Part shown: piece after piece, positions 1 through 9,548 of the stretch
Position numbering within the stretch: position 1 is the first letter of the stretch
Layout of the letters: each line of letters begins with the position of its first letter
Assembly: GCA_024291935.2 (NCBI GenBank)
Contig: CM044309.1
Location: forward strand, 30,776,001 to 30,840,000
DNA: 64,000 bases
Direction: 5' to 3'
DNA from: Okapia johnstoni
Lineage: Eukaryota > Chordata > Mammalia > Artiodactyla > Giraffidae
Position numbers and translations under genes: made by a program
Notes under the pieces: model-generated
Told to the model about the DNA's origin: nothing
Database searches by the model: none
Seen by the model: only the letters and a program-made list of their open reading frames with translations

Positions 1-56
1 TAGGGTTTGAGAAAAGAATAAACGTGTTTAGTCCACAGTGTTTATCTGCAATAAGT

Positions 57-251
57 TTATTTCAATACACAAAATAGTATTTCTGAAAGTTTATCTGTTT
101 TTGGACTAAAAGCCCATGTTTTAAATTCTGTTTCCATTTCTACTTCAGGCATTTGAAAATGCTTTTTGATTTTGATTAAACCATTTGAATCTGTTGAATT
201 TGCTGTTGTACGTGCTTCTGGCTTTGGGGTAAAACTTGTTTCAGTTAACAT
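57..251 (-). other. Unassigned 64-codon antisense ORF in terminal-exon-like context
   Basis: Read on the minus strand, a pyrimidine-rich tract ending in CTTTAG lies just before the ATG at 251. The ORF then runs 64 codons with protein-like composition (rich in T, E, K, P). It ends in TGA, and an AATAAA overlaps the stop region. That layout resembles a short last exon, or the 3' end of a retrocopy that has lost its poly-A. I do not recognise the protein. It lies antisense inside the MED30 intron. Chance is quite possible in AT-rich DNA at this length. Confidence 0.2.
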
Positions 252-526
252 GGTATTAAACTAAAGATTATTACAAAAAAGGAAAGAATCCATAAAATGT
301 TTTAAATTAAACAGATTTAAAGCTTAGCCCTATATTTCCATTGGAAAAAATTTTAAAGAGAATTTAGAGAGAAAGTATCTTCTCTTGAGTAGAAGAAGTA
401 TTCATTTGATTGGCCTCATGGCTCTCTCTTACTTCCTGGAAATTGTTAGTCTACTTTGAGGAAAGACTGAAGAACTAAGTGTTAAACAGAGACAAAAAAA
501 AGTGGTGTGGGGGTGGGCGGGGGGGC

Positions 527-566
527 TTATTTCACTCTGAATGACGCTCTAGGTCCATCCTAAAAA
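527..566 (-). mobile_element. Sliver of ruminant L1 3' region
   Basis: The stretch is the reverse complement of the L1 segment that reads roughly GGACCTAGAG...AGAGTGAA, which also occurs at 57562 and 59172. It is about 40 bp and abuts an A/T microsatellite. It may be a 5'-truncated L1 whose poly-A tail became the T-run to the right, but the order is not clear. Confidence 0.5.
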
Positions 567-575
567 GTTTAAAGT

Positions 576-578
<3 letters not shown>

Positions 579-635
<57 letters not shown>
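579..635. repeat. (TA)n followed by a 29-base poly-T
   Basis: Uninterrupted TA dinucleotides run from about 579 to 606 and pass directly into 29 consecutive T at 607-635. Such tracts vary in length between individuals and are prone to assembly error. On the minus strand the T-run could be a retroposon poly-A tail. Confidence 0.95.
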
Positions 636-638
<3 letters not shown>

Positions 639-1022
639 GGTGAGGACTAAGATCTGGTTAACTCAAATTGAAATTCCCCTTAAAAAGGCAAAAGAGAATA
701 AAGTTAACAGCTAAAAACCAAAGTGGATTTTTTGACCCAAAGAGGTTTTTAACTCATTCCTTAAAGCATCGTAAGTGTGAATTAAACATAATATATATCC
801 TGTTAACCAAGTTATCTTATGTATAATTAGTGCTACTAATTCTTTTTTCCTTTCCTCTACTTCTTCAAATTTTGTACCTCCCTTCTGGAATATAAGATTA
901 AAATATTAATTGAAAAATTATATTTTTCTGCCTTAATGGCACACATACCTGAGTGTTTCTGTGAAAAATGTTTTTTTAAATAACTACCTTCAGATGGTAA
1001 AATGTTGGTCTAATGTAATTAC

Positions 1023-1235
1023 GGGCTTCCCTGGTGGCTTAGTGGTAAAAGAATCTGCCTGCCAGTATAGGAGTTGCGGGTTCAGTCCCTGGGTGGGGAA
1101 GACCCCTGGAGAAGGAAATGGCAACCCACTGTAGTATTCTTGCCTGGGGAATCCCATGGACAGAGGAGCTTGGCGGGCTTTAGTCCATGGGGTCACAAAA
1201 GAGACATGACTGAGCGACCAAACAACAATTTAATC
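1023..1235 (+). mobile_element. Bov-tA SINE
   Basis: A tRNA(Glu)-derived head (GGCTTCCCTGGTGGCT, then the B-box region GGTTCAGTCCC) is joined to the BovA body, which ends ATGACTGAGCGACC. It is flanked by a perfect 10-bp target-site duplication, ATGTAATTAC, at 1013-1022 and 1236-1245. The element is complete and sits in the MED30 intron in sense orientation. Confidence 0.95.
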
Positions 1236-1283
1236 ATGTAATTACACAAATGCTATTAAAAGTTGAAATTAATTGGTTTGATT

Positions 1284-1445
1284 TTTCAACCGCAGTTGCC
1301 CCTTGAACAACACAGGTTTGGATAGTGCGGGTCCACTTACATGCATATGTTTTTCAATAAAATACTACAGTACTACACAATCTGCAGCTGACTGAATCTG
1401 CAAACACAGAGCCATGGATACAGAGGACAGACTGCTTTGACCAAT
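1284..1445. mobile_element. Tigger/MER2-type DNA transposon relic
   Basis: The phrases TTGAACAACACAGGTTTG, GTGCGGGTCCACTTA, TTTTTCAATAAAATACTACAG and the closing CATGGATACAGAGGACAGACT match my memory of non-autonomous Tigger (TcMar) elements of the MER2 group. It is heavily diverged, as expected for a pan-eutherian fossil. Confidence 0.7.
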
Positions 1446-2778
1446 TGTCACAGCCTATGGATGAATATTAAATTGCATAGTATTATTTAGCATAAACATT
1501 TTTTTAAGTACTCTACTTACACATTCAGCTGTTACTGTAACAAATTAGGCACAGCTGATGGATTTTGATAATAGCAGCTGTCAACCTCTGTTAAAATCAG
1601 TGGCACGATTGTATATATTAAATCCTGTATCATGTCATGAAAATTTATTTACAGTTTAACCACTAATAAGGGGTCAGCTTTGCTGTTGATATTTTCATGA
1701 TGTGTTTTGGCCCCAAGGTATTTTTTAGTTGTATGCTAATTTTTTTTAATTTAAAACTTAGTGGTTTCTTTGAGACAAACTATCCTAATGCCTTATAATA
1801 TGCCATACTTCAAATAAAAAATTTTTACTGTTCCCTAGAATTATTACCTTGAAAATATCCTACCTTTTTTTAGTTCTCTTTATTTTTTGATTTAATGAAA
1901 ATAAAATTTTTAATATCAGAATTTATATTTCCAAGTGAGTATTCTTGAAAGTAGCACTTATTGTATTGAGGAAACCATTGTGGGAGCCATCTGTAACCTC
2001 TGTTTTGATACTGATTTGAAAGTCTCTTTTTAACCACTCATTAATATAATTTTATTACTTCTAGTTACTTCTTAATGAGTACTGAAAATGTGATCACTAA
2101 GCTTCTTTCACCACACTTGGCCTTTCAAGAAGTTAAATACCAATAGGAATTTCTTCCTCCTCCCTTTTGGCTTCTTTCCTCCTGTTACCTCTCTAACTCT
2201 AGATAGAATATGAGCAATTTATTTAATCTCAGTTTGCTCTTTAATAAATCCAAATTAAGATTTCTAGGTCTCTTTATAATGTACATGTACTACTTGATCT
2301 AGAGGTATTTTAATGTAGTGTCTTTAAAATTATCTAACTAAATATATTGCTTCCAAATGTAATGTTTCCAAGAGGTCACTTAACAGTAAAGATTATTACA
2401 ATAACTAGTGAACACTTTGAAATTCTCTGTTTTGATCTTGTTTTATCTACACAGACATTAACTACATACAATTTGAAGAAAGGATGCTTAATAAGAAGTT
2501 TATAAACTGTGGCCTGGTAGAGAGCCAGATCTGCAGATAACAGACAAATGCCATGTGCACTCAGGGGATCCAGCAAGTCTCAGTTATGAAGAAGATTCTA
2601 TCAGGGCTGTGGCATTCTGTCTTCAGTTTGCAGAATTAGAAGTAGATTGCACTTCATGCTGAGAGAAAGTAGTGACTTCTGCCACTTGTTTAAAAGATCA
2701 GTTGCTTTTTTATTATACTTCTCTATTGACAGTTTATGTTCTGTGCCTACCAGTAACATTTGTTGAATGCGTACATCC
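1446..2778. other. MED30: Single-copy MED30 intron sequence
   Basis: No gene, long ORF or clear repeat is visible. The DNA is AT-rich with short T- and A-runs. Short ORFs here have no recognisable protein signature. Confidence 0.6.
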
Positions 2779-2868
2779 ACCCACTCCAGTATTCTTGCAT
2801 GGAGAGTCACATGGACAGAGGAGCCTGGTGGGCTCTGAGAGTCCGACACAACTGAGCAGCTAATGCTT
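2779..2868 (+). mobile_element. BovA fragment (5'-truncated SINE)
   Basis: CCCACTCCAGTATTCTTGC through GACACAACTGAGCAGC is the BovA body without the tRNA head. No clear target-site duplication was found. Confidence 0.85.
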
Positions 2869-2894
2869 GGACTTCTCACTCACTCTCACTTACT

Positions 2895-3117
2895 TGTGTG
2901 CCAGGTGCACTGCTGACACTTGACATGAATCAGATCTCTTACTCTTCATAACAACCCTTATGAGATAGGTTCAGTTATTATCCCCATTTTTGTGTTGTGG
3001 AAGCTGATGCACAGAGAGATTAAGTAATATTTACTTAGCAAAGGAGCTGAGCATAAACCCAGAGAATCCAGGCTTTAGGGCTTGTGTTCTTAACCATTAA
3101 GCTACACTGCCTTATGG
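2895..3117 (+). mobile_element. MIR SINE
   Basis: It has the usual MIR order: GTGCCAGGTGCACTG, ATAACAACCCTTATGAGATAGG, TATTATCCCCATTTT, a GAGAGATTAAGTAA block, and near the end TTCTTAACCATTAAGCTACACTGCC. It is diverged and ancient, present before ruminants split from other mammals. Confidence 0.88.
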
Positions 3118-3302
3118 AAACCTATATGCTTAGATTTTATAATTGAATATTTAGCTTATTTTCTTTGGTGGTTCAAGTGGAGGAGGAAAAGGAGGTAGGG
3201 GCTGGAGCCATAGGCTCTGTAGGCTGAATTAGAATTTATTATGCCTTTCAGTGGATGTTCACGGCCAGAAAAGTATTGAGACTTTCTGACTTAAGGAAGT
3301 GT

Positions 3303-3432
3303 GTGCTTAGTCCCTCAGTTGTGTGTGACTATTTGGGACCCCATGGACTATAGCCCACCAGGCTCCTCTGTCCATGGAATTTTCCAGCCAAGAATACTGG
3401 AGTGGGTTGCCATTTCCTACTCCTACTCTGCC
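3303..3432 (-). mobile_element. BovA-type SINE fragment
   Basis: The reverse complement of the BovA body (TAGTCCCTCAGTTGTGTGTG... to GGGTTGCCATTTCCTACTCC) is flanked by a 12-bp duplication, TTAAGGAAGTGT, at 3291-3302 and 3433-3444. It lies about 115 bp upstream of the MED30 splice acceptor. Confidence 0.9.
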
Positions 3433-3537
3433 TTAAGGAAGTGTATAGCTTAATTTCTGTCTGGTTCATTAGAGTTCTGACTTACAACATTTTAATCTTA
3501 TATCTTCATGGTCTATATTTCATGAAACATTTTTTGA

Positions 3538-3558
3538 TAAATTCTTTTGTTTCTGCAG
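3538..3558 (+). promoter_or_regulatory. MED30: 3' splice site of the terminal MED30 exon
   Basis: The pyrimidine-rich stretch TTCTTTTGTTTCTGCAG ends in the canonical AG at 3557-3558. The next base starts codon AAA in phase 0 of the MED30 reading frame, which supports this acceptor. Confidence 0.92.
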
Positions 3559-3654
3559 AAACTCAAACAGAAGAATCAACAGCTGAAGCAAATTATGGAT
3601 CAATTACGAAACCTCATCTGGGATATAAATGCCATGTTAGCAATGAGGAACTAA
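3559..3654 (+). CDS. MED30: MED30 terminal coding exon (C-terminal 31 residues)
   Basis: MED30 is a metazoan subunit of the Mediator complex, the nuclear co-activator that links DNA-bound transcription factors to RNA polymerase II. The exon starts in phase 0 after the AG at 3558. It encodes 31 residues beginning KLKQKNQQ and ending AMLAMRN, then TAA at 3652-3654. I recognise this as the C-terminus of mammalian MED30, a protein of about 178 residues. The segment is a continuous amphipathic helix rich in Q, L and K, in keeping with its role in subunit packing. Another frame is open across this exon, but it does not match MED30 and it ignores the splice site. Upstream exons are outside the window. 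No frameshift or stop interrupts it, so this is the functional locus and not a retrocopy: an intron precedes it and there is no poly-A scar. Confidence 0.95.
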   Translation, partial: KLKQKNQQLKQIMDQLRNLIWDINAMLAMRN

Positions 3655-3972
3655 ACTGATATTTAAATTTCCAGCTTTACACATGTTACACCGTTTTTTT
3701 TCCCCTCAAGTGTTTTTTCCCTTTGAAGGAAGGAAGATTATTTATCTGCTTTCAGTCTAGTCACTAGAATTAAAGTTTTTATTTTTTACACTGGTTTTAC
3801 ATTTAAAGTACTCGTTGGTGGTTTTTTTTTTTAAGCTATTGATTCTGTGAAAGACTGTTGTAATACATTTTGATGAGATTTGTTTTTGGTTACTCTTCAT
3901 GAATTGAATAATTGTTTTTTAAAAGCAAAAATAATTAACTTTTGTAAATAAATTTCTAAATTTGATCACTGA
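3655..3972 (+). other. MED30: MED30 3' untranslated region
   Basis: The UTR runs from the TAA to about 15-20 bases past the AATAAA at 3947. It is T- and A-rich and free of SINEs. The exact cleavage site is inferred from the usual spacing, not seen. Confidence 0.8.
3947..3952 (+). terminator. MED30: MED30 polyadenylation signal
   Basis: A canonical AATAAA lies about 295 bp after the stop codon. GT/T-rich sequence (GATTGTTTTGTTCGTTTT) begins about 20 bases further on, as expected for a downstream element. No competing AATAAA is seen between the stop codon and this site. Confidence 0.85.
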
Positions 3973-4128
3973 TTGTTTTGTTCGTTTTATTACCTGTTTA
4001 GGAGAAAATTAAAGGTTTAAACATTCTTGCAGATGAAAATATCAAGTTCAGTCCATCTGTGGTACAAATTAAACATAAAAGTTACCATTTGAGCTCAATT
4101 TTAAAATTTTAGTTTGAGTCCCAAAAAA

Positions 4129-4460
4129 GTCCCTTGGACTGCAAGGAAATCCAACCAGTCAATCCTAAAGGAATAGTCCTGAATATTCATTGGAAGGACT
4201 GATGTTGAAGCTGAAACTCCAATACTTTGGCCACCTAATGCGAAGAGCTGATTCATTTGAAAAGACCCTGATGCTGGGAAAGATTTAAGGCGGGAGGAGA
4301 AGGGGACGACAGAGGATGAGATGGTTGAATGGCATCACTGACTCATTGGACATGAGTTTGAGTAAACTCTGGGAGTTGGTGGTGGACAGGGAGGCCTGGC
4401 ATACTGCAGTCCATGGGGCCACAAAGAGTTGGACACGAACAACTGACTGAACTGAACTGA
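4129..4460 (+). mobile_element. BovB LINE, 3' end
   Basis: BovB is an RTE-class non-LTR retrotransposon. This copy keeps the 3' 330 bp, from AGTCCCTTGGACTGCAAGG through CCACCTAATGCGAAGAGC to the tail ACTGACTGAACTGAACTGA. It is 5'-truncated, as target-primed reverse transcription usually leaves it. It begins about 150 bp after the likely MED30 cleavage site. Confidence 0.92.
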
Positions 4461-4803
4461 AAGTTAGAATGAGAGAACAGTTAGCTTATCTATTGCTGTA
4501 AGTGGATGAAAATTAAGACTTCTTTTATTGTGGTTCTTACTTGTCATGCTCTAAAAGGAGAGAAAATGTTGTTGAAATGCCAACTGTGTTTATTTGTTAC
4601 CTGCTTTAGGCCAGAAAGCAATCCCCTATCTGATTTTTCAAATATACCCTAAAGTAACCTTAAGCAAATTTTGGAAAACTGAATTCTTAAGAGTTTAAAT
4701 GAGATAACACTATGACAAATGCTTTTGTAGCTTGGTAGTTGGTCTACAGAAATAAGTCCTTTATAGGTCTGCCTACAAGAGCTGGACTCTGAGATTATAA
4801 ATA
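4461..4803. other. Single-copy spacer
   Basis: No gene or clear repeat is visible in this AT-rich stretch between a BovB end and a Bov-tA. Confidence 0.55.
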
Positions 4804-5017
4804 GTGAAAGTGAAAGTGAAGTCGCTCAGTCGTGTCTGACTCTTTGTGACCCCATGGACTGTAGCCCACCAGGCTTCTCTGACCATGGGATTTTCCAGGC
4901 AAGAATATTGGAGTGGGTTGCCATTTCCTTCTCCAGGAGATCTTCCTGATCCAGGGATTGAACCTGGGTCTCCCACATTGTAGGCAGACGCTTTACCGTC
5001 TGAGCCACCAGGGAAGT
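4804..5017 (-). mobile_element. Bov-tA SINE
   Basis: In reverse orientation: GTGAAAGTGAAGTCGCTCAG (tail side), the BovA body, then GGGATTGAACCTGGGTCTCC and the head end CTGAGCCACCAGGGAAG. It is near full length. No convincing target-site duplication was read. Confidence 0.92.
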
Positions 5018-5670
5018 TACACAAAATACATGCCTACCCGGCAAATCATATGTAGATGTCATTTTATAAAACTAACATTTGTCTACCACATATCTAGCAG
5101 CCTCACAATATTCTTCAGCAATAAATAAAGCTTCCTACATCATCTGCCCTCAAAACAATCCAAAGAACCTAAGACTAAAACCAAATGATAACTGGCCAGT
5201 TATAAATAGTGAATCCTCAAATAAGAGAATCAGATTTTCCTCAGGAAGGACTTTTTCCAGCCTGATCCAGTAGCCCCTGCCCCCGGCCTTGGTTCTGACT
5301 CAATAAATACTGCTATTTGACTTGGTAATAATTGGAATCTCTGGAGGGTACCAAATTCCTCTGGGGAGGGACCTGGGTAGTTGAGGATGAGGGTAAAGAA
5401 GATACTTTTTAGCATATACCCTTAGGTACCTGTGGGATTTTTCAGCATTTGCAAATACTGCCTATTCATGTCAAGTTATGCAGATGCCCACCTTTAACAA
5501 GTGGCGGAAGCACAAGACAAGCCAAAGCATGGAGACATCTTTAGACCTAACTGTACATTTGTCAGAACAAGTTCTCCTGAGCAAGCACTGTGTTAGTCAA
5601 ATGGGGAGCTGACTGCCCACAGTGGAAAGCACAGCAGTTATAAAGCAGAAGGTAAAAGTATAGGTGTGCT
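5018..5670. other. Single-copy spacer
   Basis: No repeat family or gene is recognised. Short ORFs on both strands across 5079-5415 lack protein signatures. Confidence 0.55.
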
Positions 5671-5881
5671 GTGTGTGCTTAGTCGCTCAGTCATGTCTGA
5701 CTCTCTGCAGCCCCATAGACTGTAGCCCACCAGGCTCCTCTGTCCATGGAATTTTCCAGGCAAGAATGCTGGAGGAGGTTGCCATTTTCTCCTCTGGGGG
5801 ATCTTCCTGACCCAGGGATTGAACCTGTGTCTCCTACATTGGCAGGTGGATTCTTTACCACTAGTACCACCTGGGAAGCCC
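5671..5881 (-). mobile_element. Bov-tA SINE
   Basis: Reverse orientation, from GTGTGTGCTTAGTCGCTCAG to CTAGTACCACCTGGGAAGCCC. The copy is full length. Flanks (AAAAGTATAGG and CAAAGGTATAT) suggest a decayed target-site duplication. Confidence 0.92.
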
Positions 5882-6371
5882 AAAGGTATATGAGGTTATG
5901 ACAAGAAGACAGTTATTCAATCTGCTCCAGCAGTCTGCAGTATCTAAGGGTTTTACGGTTTATTTAGCCTATCATCAGGTGGACATGTAAGGTTTTTTCT
6001 TACAGGTTTTCACTGTATGTTCTTTGCATAGTAGATTGCAGATTACTACTGGGAATTTAGTGTTTTGATATTAACAACTTGTGAAACAGTTATAAAAAAT
6101 GTTTTAACCAAGTGGGGTTTTCTGTTCTTTTTTAAATCATACTCAACTCTTCAGATCATTCAAGGTGTCACAAACTCAGCTCTTGAAGGGAATGTGGAAA
6201 TTGCATCTTTGGGGGCTTGATTCTATAGATAGCCTTTCTATGGAGCAAGATTCAGTGAAGCTACTCAGCTACAGAGCAGGAGCCCCAAATTCTGAGACCC
6301 TCAAATTCTCTGTTCTCGAAGTCCTCAAAACTGATGCCAGTTTACCCAGTCACTCACTAGTCTACTTGAGA
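5882..6371. other. Single-copy spacer
   Basis: No gene or known repeat is seen. The open frame 6165-6530 runs from this unique DNA into the neighbouring SINE and has no protein signature. Confidence 0.55.
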
Positions 6372-6381
6372 CTGGTTATGT

Positions 6382-6596
6382 ATTGTGCTAAGTTGTTTCA
6401 GTCATATCCAACTCTGCGACCGCATGGACTGTGGCCCACCAGGCTCTTCTGTCCATGGGATTCTCCAGGCAAGCATGCTGTAGGGGGTTGCCAAGCCCTT
6501 CTCCAGGGGATCTTCCTGAGTCAGGAATAAAACCCATGTCTCATGTCTCCTGCATTGGCAGGCAGGTTCTTTACCACTAGTGCCACCTGGGAAGCC
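6382..6596 (-). mobile_element. Bov-tA SINE
   Basis: A reverse-oriented full-length copy with a perfect 10-bp target-site duplication, CTGGTTATGT, at 6372-6381 and 6597-6606. The region CATGTCTCATGTCTCC contains a small internal duplication of the B-box side. Confidence 0.93.
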
Positions 6597-6649
6597 CTGG
6601 TTATGTGTTGAGGGTTATTAAAAACACAGACTCCCCTAACAAAGTTTCA

Positions 6650-6800
6650 ACATTTTCTTGAGGGAGAGCATGCCAGGAGACTGAACAGCCAGAAAGCCAC
6701 TTCAGTCATGATGTGTGGCCTTGCACAAGTAAATCTCAGTTTTCTTGTCCGTACAATGGTAAGTGGGATTAATTGATCTTATATTCTGTGTTAGAATTTT
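6650..6800 (-). mobile_element. MIR relic
   Basis: GTGTGGCCTTGCACAAGTAAATCTCAG and CTTGTCCGTACAATGG match the reverse complement of MIR (GTGTGACCTTGGGCAAG..., CTCATCTGTAAAATG). It is short and diverged. Confidence 0.6.
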
Positions 6801-6814
6801 AGTTGCCAATGTTC

Positions 6815-7330
6815 GAAACCCAATTCAAAATGGCTTAAGCCAAAAAGGGAATTTATTAGTTCTTGCAGCAAGAAATGATGCTTGAGATGTGCTGATAGCA
6901 GCAGAGAAAAGCTGCAGAAACTAAGGCTTCAAGAAATAGAACCAAGATTCAATGCCCTAGGATTCTCTTTGCTTACCCCTAATTTCCACTCTCTCTCTGC
7001 TTCATTCTTTCCTACTGTAGACAGGCTTTCTCCATATGTTGGAAAAGATAGCCTCCCACTGGCTTATTACATCTTTTCCATGCCCTGACCCCAGAGTCTG
7101 GGCCCCTTCTCCCACTCTATGTTAAGAACTAGAGTGGACTCTGATGAGCACAGCTTGGGTCATGTAGCCAACCTTTGGGCCAACTGTTATGCACATGGGT
7201 ACTATGATTAGATCACCCAGGTTATAAGCCCATCTCTCTGTCTAGGAATTGGGTGTGAAAATCATGGAAAAGTTACTGAGCACAGAACATATACTAGGGG
7301 GAAAAGAACCAATCAGAAAATTTGTAAGAA
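6815..7330. mobile_element. Ancient interspersed repeat, family not named
   Basis: AACCCAATTCAAAATGGCTT, AAGGGAATTTATTAGTTCTTG and, further on, TGGGTCATGTAGCC plus ATTAGATCACCCAGGTTATA resemble a common diverged mammalian repeat with a GGCTTAAGC...GGGAATTTATT opening. A second copy seems to lie at 18769-19450. I cannot name the family with certainty. Confidence 0.45.
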
Positions 7331-8430
7331 AAACCTAACAACAACGGCAACCACAGTCCACTGCTGTTCTTCCTTGGTTCTAATACTCTCTCAGATAACA
7401 TAAGTTATTCAACTCTCAAAAACCTAACAAAAGTTTAGAGAAAACTAAATGCATCACTGACTATCATGAGAAAATTGTTAATTTTTTTTCTCGATTTGTA
7501 GTCTTCTGTGTTGACATTTTTCTTTGTGATCTTTTGTTTTGCAAGTTTTTCAATAAATTGCAGTGTGATCTTATCAGGTCTTGGTTAGCCTTGCATGGGT
7601 TAAAACAGAAATAGAAAAGAGCTAAGAAAAACATAAAACGAAAGCTCCAGCATCCTCGTAATGAAATTGTCTTTAAAATGATTTGGAAACCTAAGGCCCT
7701 CATCATTCAGGGATTAGATCCTTTGGCACCATTACAAGCCAAAATGTGTTAACTTGACATTTTGATGTAGCTCCAGTTTGAGTAATTCATTTTCTTTTCC
7801 TTGAATTCCCAAGGAAGTTTAAGCTAGATAGACAAGTCTTTCAGCCTTAAACTAAAATGTGTACTTTGTCTAAAGCTCAAAGACTCTGTTATCCTGAATA
7901 TTCTTAAATTTGTGCAACATAACTGGATGCCTTAAAATTTTTCCTATTCCTTTAAAACATTTGTGGTCCAAGGACTGTTTTTTTTAAGACTAAACTGAAA
8001 GGTATTCCAGATGTATATGTATTTTTAACATGGAAGCAGTCTTGAATTCTTTCATATCTTTTTTTAAAACTTGAAGTAGAGTTAATATATTTAAGTTTTA
8101 ATATCTATCTTTTTACATAGAGTTGAATTGTACACTAATGCATTTATATCACTAAATGTATGAATGTACTGATGATTCATTCATGCATACATTTTGGGGG
8201 GAAAATTCTTACTGTTGTCAATATGTAATTTGCATTCCCCAAATAGCTCAAAACTTAAAGGGAAAAAGTAAACCTATATTTTTTCTGTACTTTGAGGTCT
8301 TACTCTTCTATGACACAGGATCACAAGATCACCAAGTGGCATGCACCTAAGGTAGTTCAGAACTACCTTAACTTGTTTAACTTATTCAGATGCCTTTTTG
8401 AGGCAGTACCTCGTCAAGTTCATCAAACAC
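7331..8430. other. Single-copy spacer
   Basis: About 1.1 kb without a recognised repeat or gene. The minus-strand ORF at 7464-7706 (80 codons) has no identifiable domain. Confidence 0.5.
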
Positions 8431-8439
8431 AGGAATCAA

Positions 8440-8560
8440 GTTGGGTGCACTTTTAAAAATGCTGATTTTGGACTTAGCGCAAGTTTACTGAATCAGAATC
8501 TCTAAGGTAAGGTCTAAATATATGCATATTTAATGACAAGCTATCCAAGTTCACTGCAAA
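8440..8560. mobile_element. MER5-type (hAT-Charlie) relic
   Basis: CTTTTAAAAATGCTGATTTTGG and ACTGAATCAGAATCTCTAAGG resemble the core of MER5-type elements. It is weak and diverged. Confidence 0.5.
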
Positions 8561-8703
8561 AAAATTTTTTTTCTATGCAGTTGAGTGATAGTCATGAGTA
8601 TTTTAACATGAAAAATTCTTTAAAATAGCAGCATTAATATAAAATAAAATGTTTCATGCCATATTTAGAGTTCTAGCCTTTTAAGTATTTAAAAATAATG
8701 CTC

Positions 8704-8860
8704 TACATGAGTACTTCTCAACCTTGGCTTGAACATTAGAATCAACTGGAAAAATGTTAAAACTCCTGTGCAGAAGCCACGTCCAGGCCAATTCAATCAG
8801 GATGGCTAGAGTGGGATCCAGGCAGCAATGTATTTTAAAGCTCCCGAGTGATTCCAACCT
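8704..8860. mobile_element. MER5-type (hAT-Charlie) element
   Basis: GTACTTCTCAACCTTGGCTTG, ACATTAGAATCAACTGGAAA, CCAATTCAATCAGGATGGCT and the closing AAGCTCCCGAGTGATTCCAA give the palindrome-like order typical of this non-autonomous DNA transposon. Confidence 0.8.
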
Positions 8861-9011
8861 TCAGCCAAAGTAAGAGGCATTGCTGTATGCAGATTTATGA
8901 GCATGGAAATAATCTGGAAGGATTGATTTTTCCAGTAACAGTTAAATATTTGGAGCAAAGAACTTCAAGAAGACAAAACCCTAAAACTCACCTATACACC
9001 AAGGTATTTTT

Positions 9012-9534
9012 TTTATTTTTTATTGAAGCATAATTGCATTACAGAATTTTGTTGTTTTCTGTCAAACCTCAACATGAATCAGCCATGCTGCTGCTGCTGC
9101 TGCTGCTAAGTCGCTTCAGTCGTGTCTGACTCTGTGTGACCCCACAGACAGCAGCCCACCAGGCTCTGCTGTCCCAGGGATTCTAGGTATACGTATATCC
9201 TCTCCCTTTTGAAATTCTCTCCCATCTCCCTCCCCATCCCACCCCTCTAGGTTGATACACAGCCCCTGTTTGAGTTTCCTTAGCCATACAGCAAAGGAAT
9301 ATGGCTATATATTTTACACATGGTAATGTAAGTTTCCATGTTACTCTTTCTATACATCTCACCCTCTCCTTCCCTCTCCCCAAGTCCACAAGTCTATTCG
9401 CTATGTCTGTTTCTCCATTGCTGCCCTGTAAGTAAATTCTTCAGTACCATTTTTCTAGATTATGTATGCGTTAGAATATGATATTTATCTTTCTCTGACT
9501 TACTTCACTCTGTATAATAGGCTCTAGGTTGGAA
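9012..9534 (-). mobile_element. L1 LINE 3' end, interrupted by BOV-A2
   Basis: This is the reverse complement of the ruminant L1 3' region: poly-T plus TTTTATTGAAGCATAATTGC at the left, CAACATGAATCAGCCATG, then AGCCATACAGCAAAGGAATA and CTTACTTCACTCTGTATAAT at the right. A perfect 14-bp target-site duplication, ACCAAGGTATTTTT, lies at 8998-9011 and 9535-9548. The 3' tail points left, so it inserted on the minus strand and is 5'-truncated. Confidence 0.92.
9087..9184 (-). mobile_element. BOV-A2 fragment nested in L1
   Basis: A (CTG)7 tract (the SINE's AGC tail) runs into CTAAGTCGCTTCAGTCGTG and ends at GTCCCAGGGATTCT. The L1 motif before it (AATCAGCCATG) continues after it, so this SINE is younger than the L1. 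It is 5'-truncated to one partial monomer. Confidence 0.9.
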
Positions 9535-9548
9535 ACCAAGGTATTTTT

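Larger units (their letters stand above)
1..3558 (+). other. MED30: 3' part of the last intron of MED30
   Basis: This is inferred to be intron because the next MED30 coding segment starts at 3559 right after a splice acceptor, and no earlier MED30 exon is recognisable here. It is AT-rich and holds a (TA)n/poly-T tract, a Bov-tA SINE, a Tigger-type DNA transposon relic, two BovA fragments and a MIR. The donor site and upstream exons lie outside the window. Confidence 0.85.

Noticed and set aside
3402..3659. 85-codon + strand ORF overlapping the MED30 exon
   Set aside because: It uses a different frame from the MED30 exon and begins in a BovA SINE. The correct MED30 frame starts at 3559 after the splice acceptor.
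4773..5062. ORFs with FPGGSDGKASA, SRQEYWSGL or KNLPAMRETWVQSLG phrases, seen many times across the window
   Set aside because: These are translations of Bov-tA/BovA SINEs in various frames, not a protein family. They recur at most SINE copies.
9087..9108. (CTG)n tracts here, at 60300 and as (CAG)n at 35458
   Set aside because: They are the (AGC)n tails of BOV-A2 SINEs, not coding or disease-type triplet repeats.
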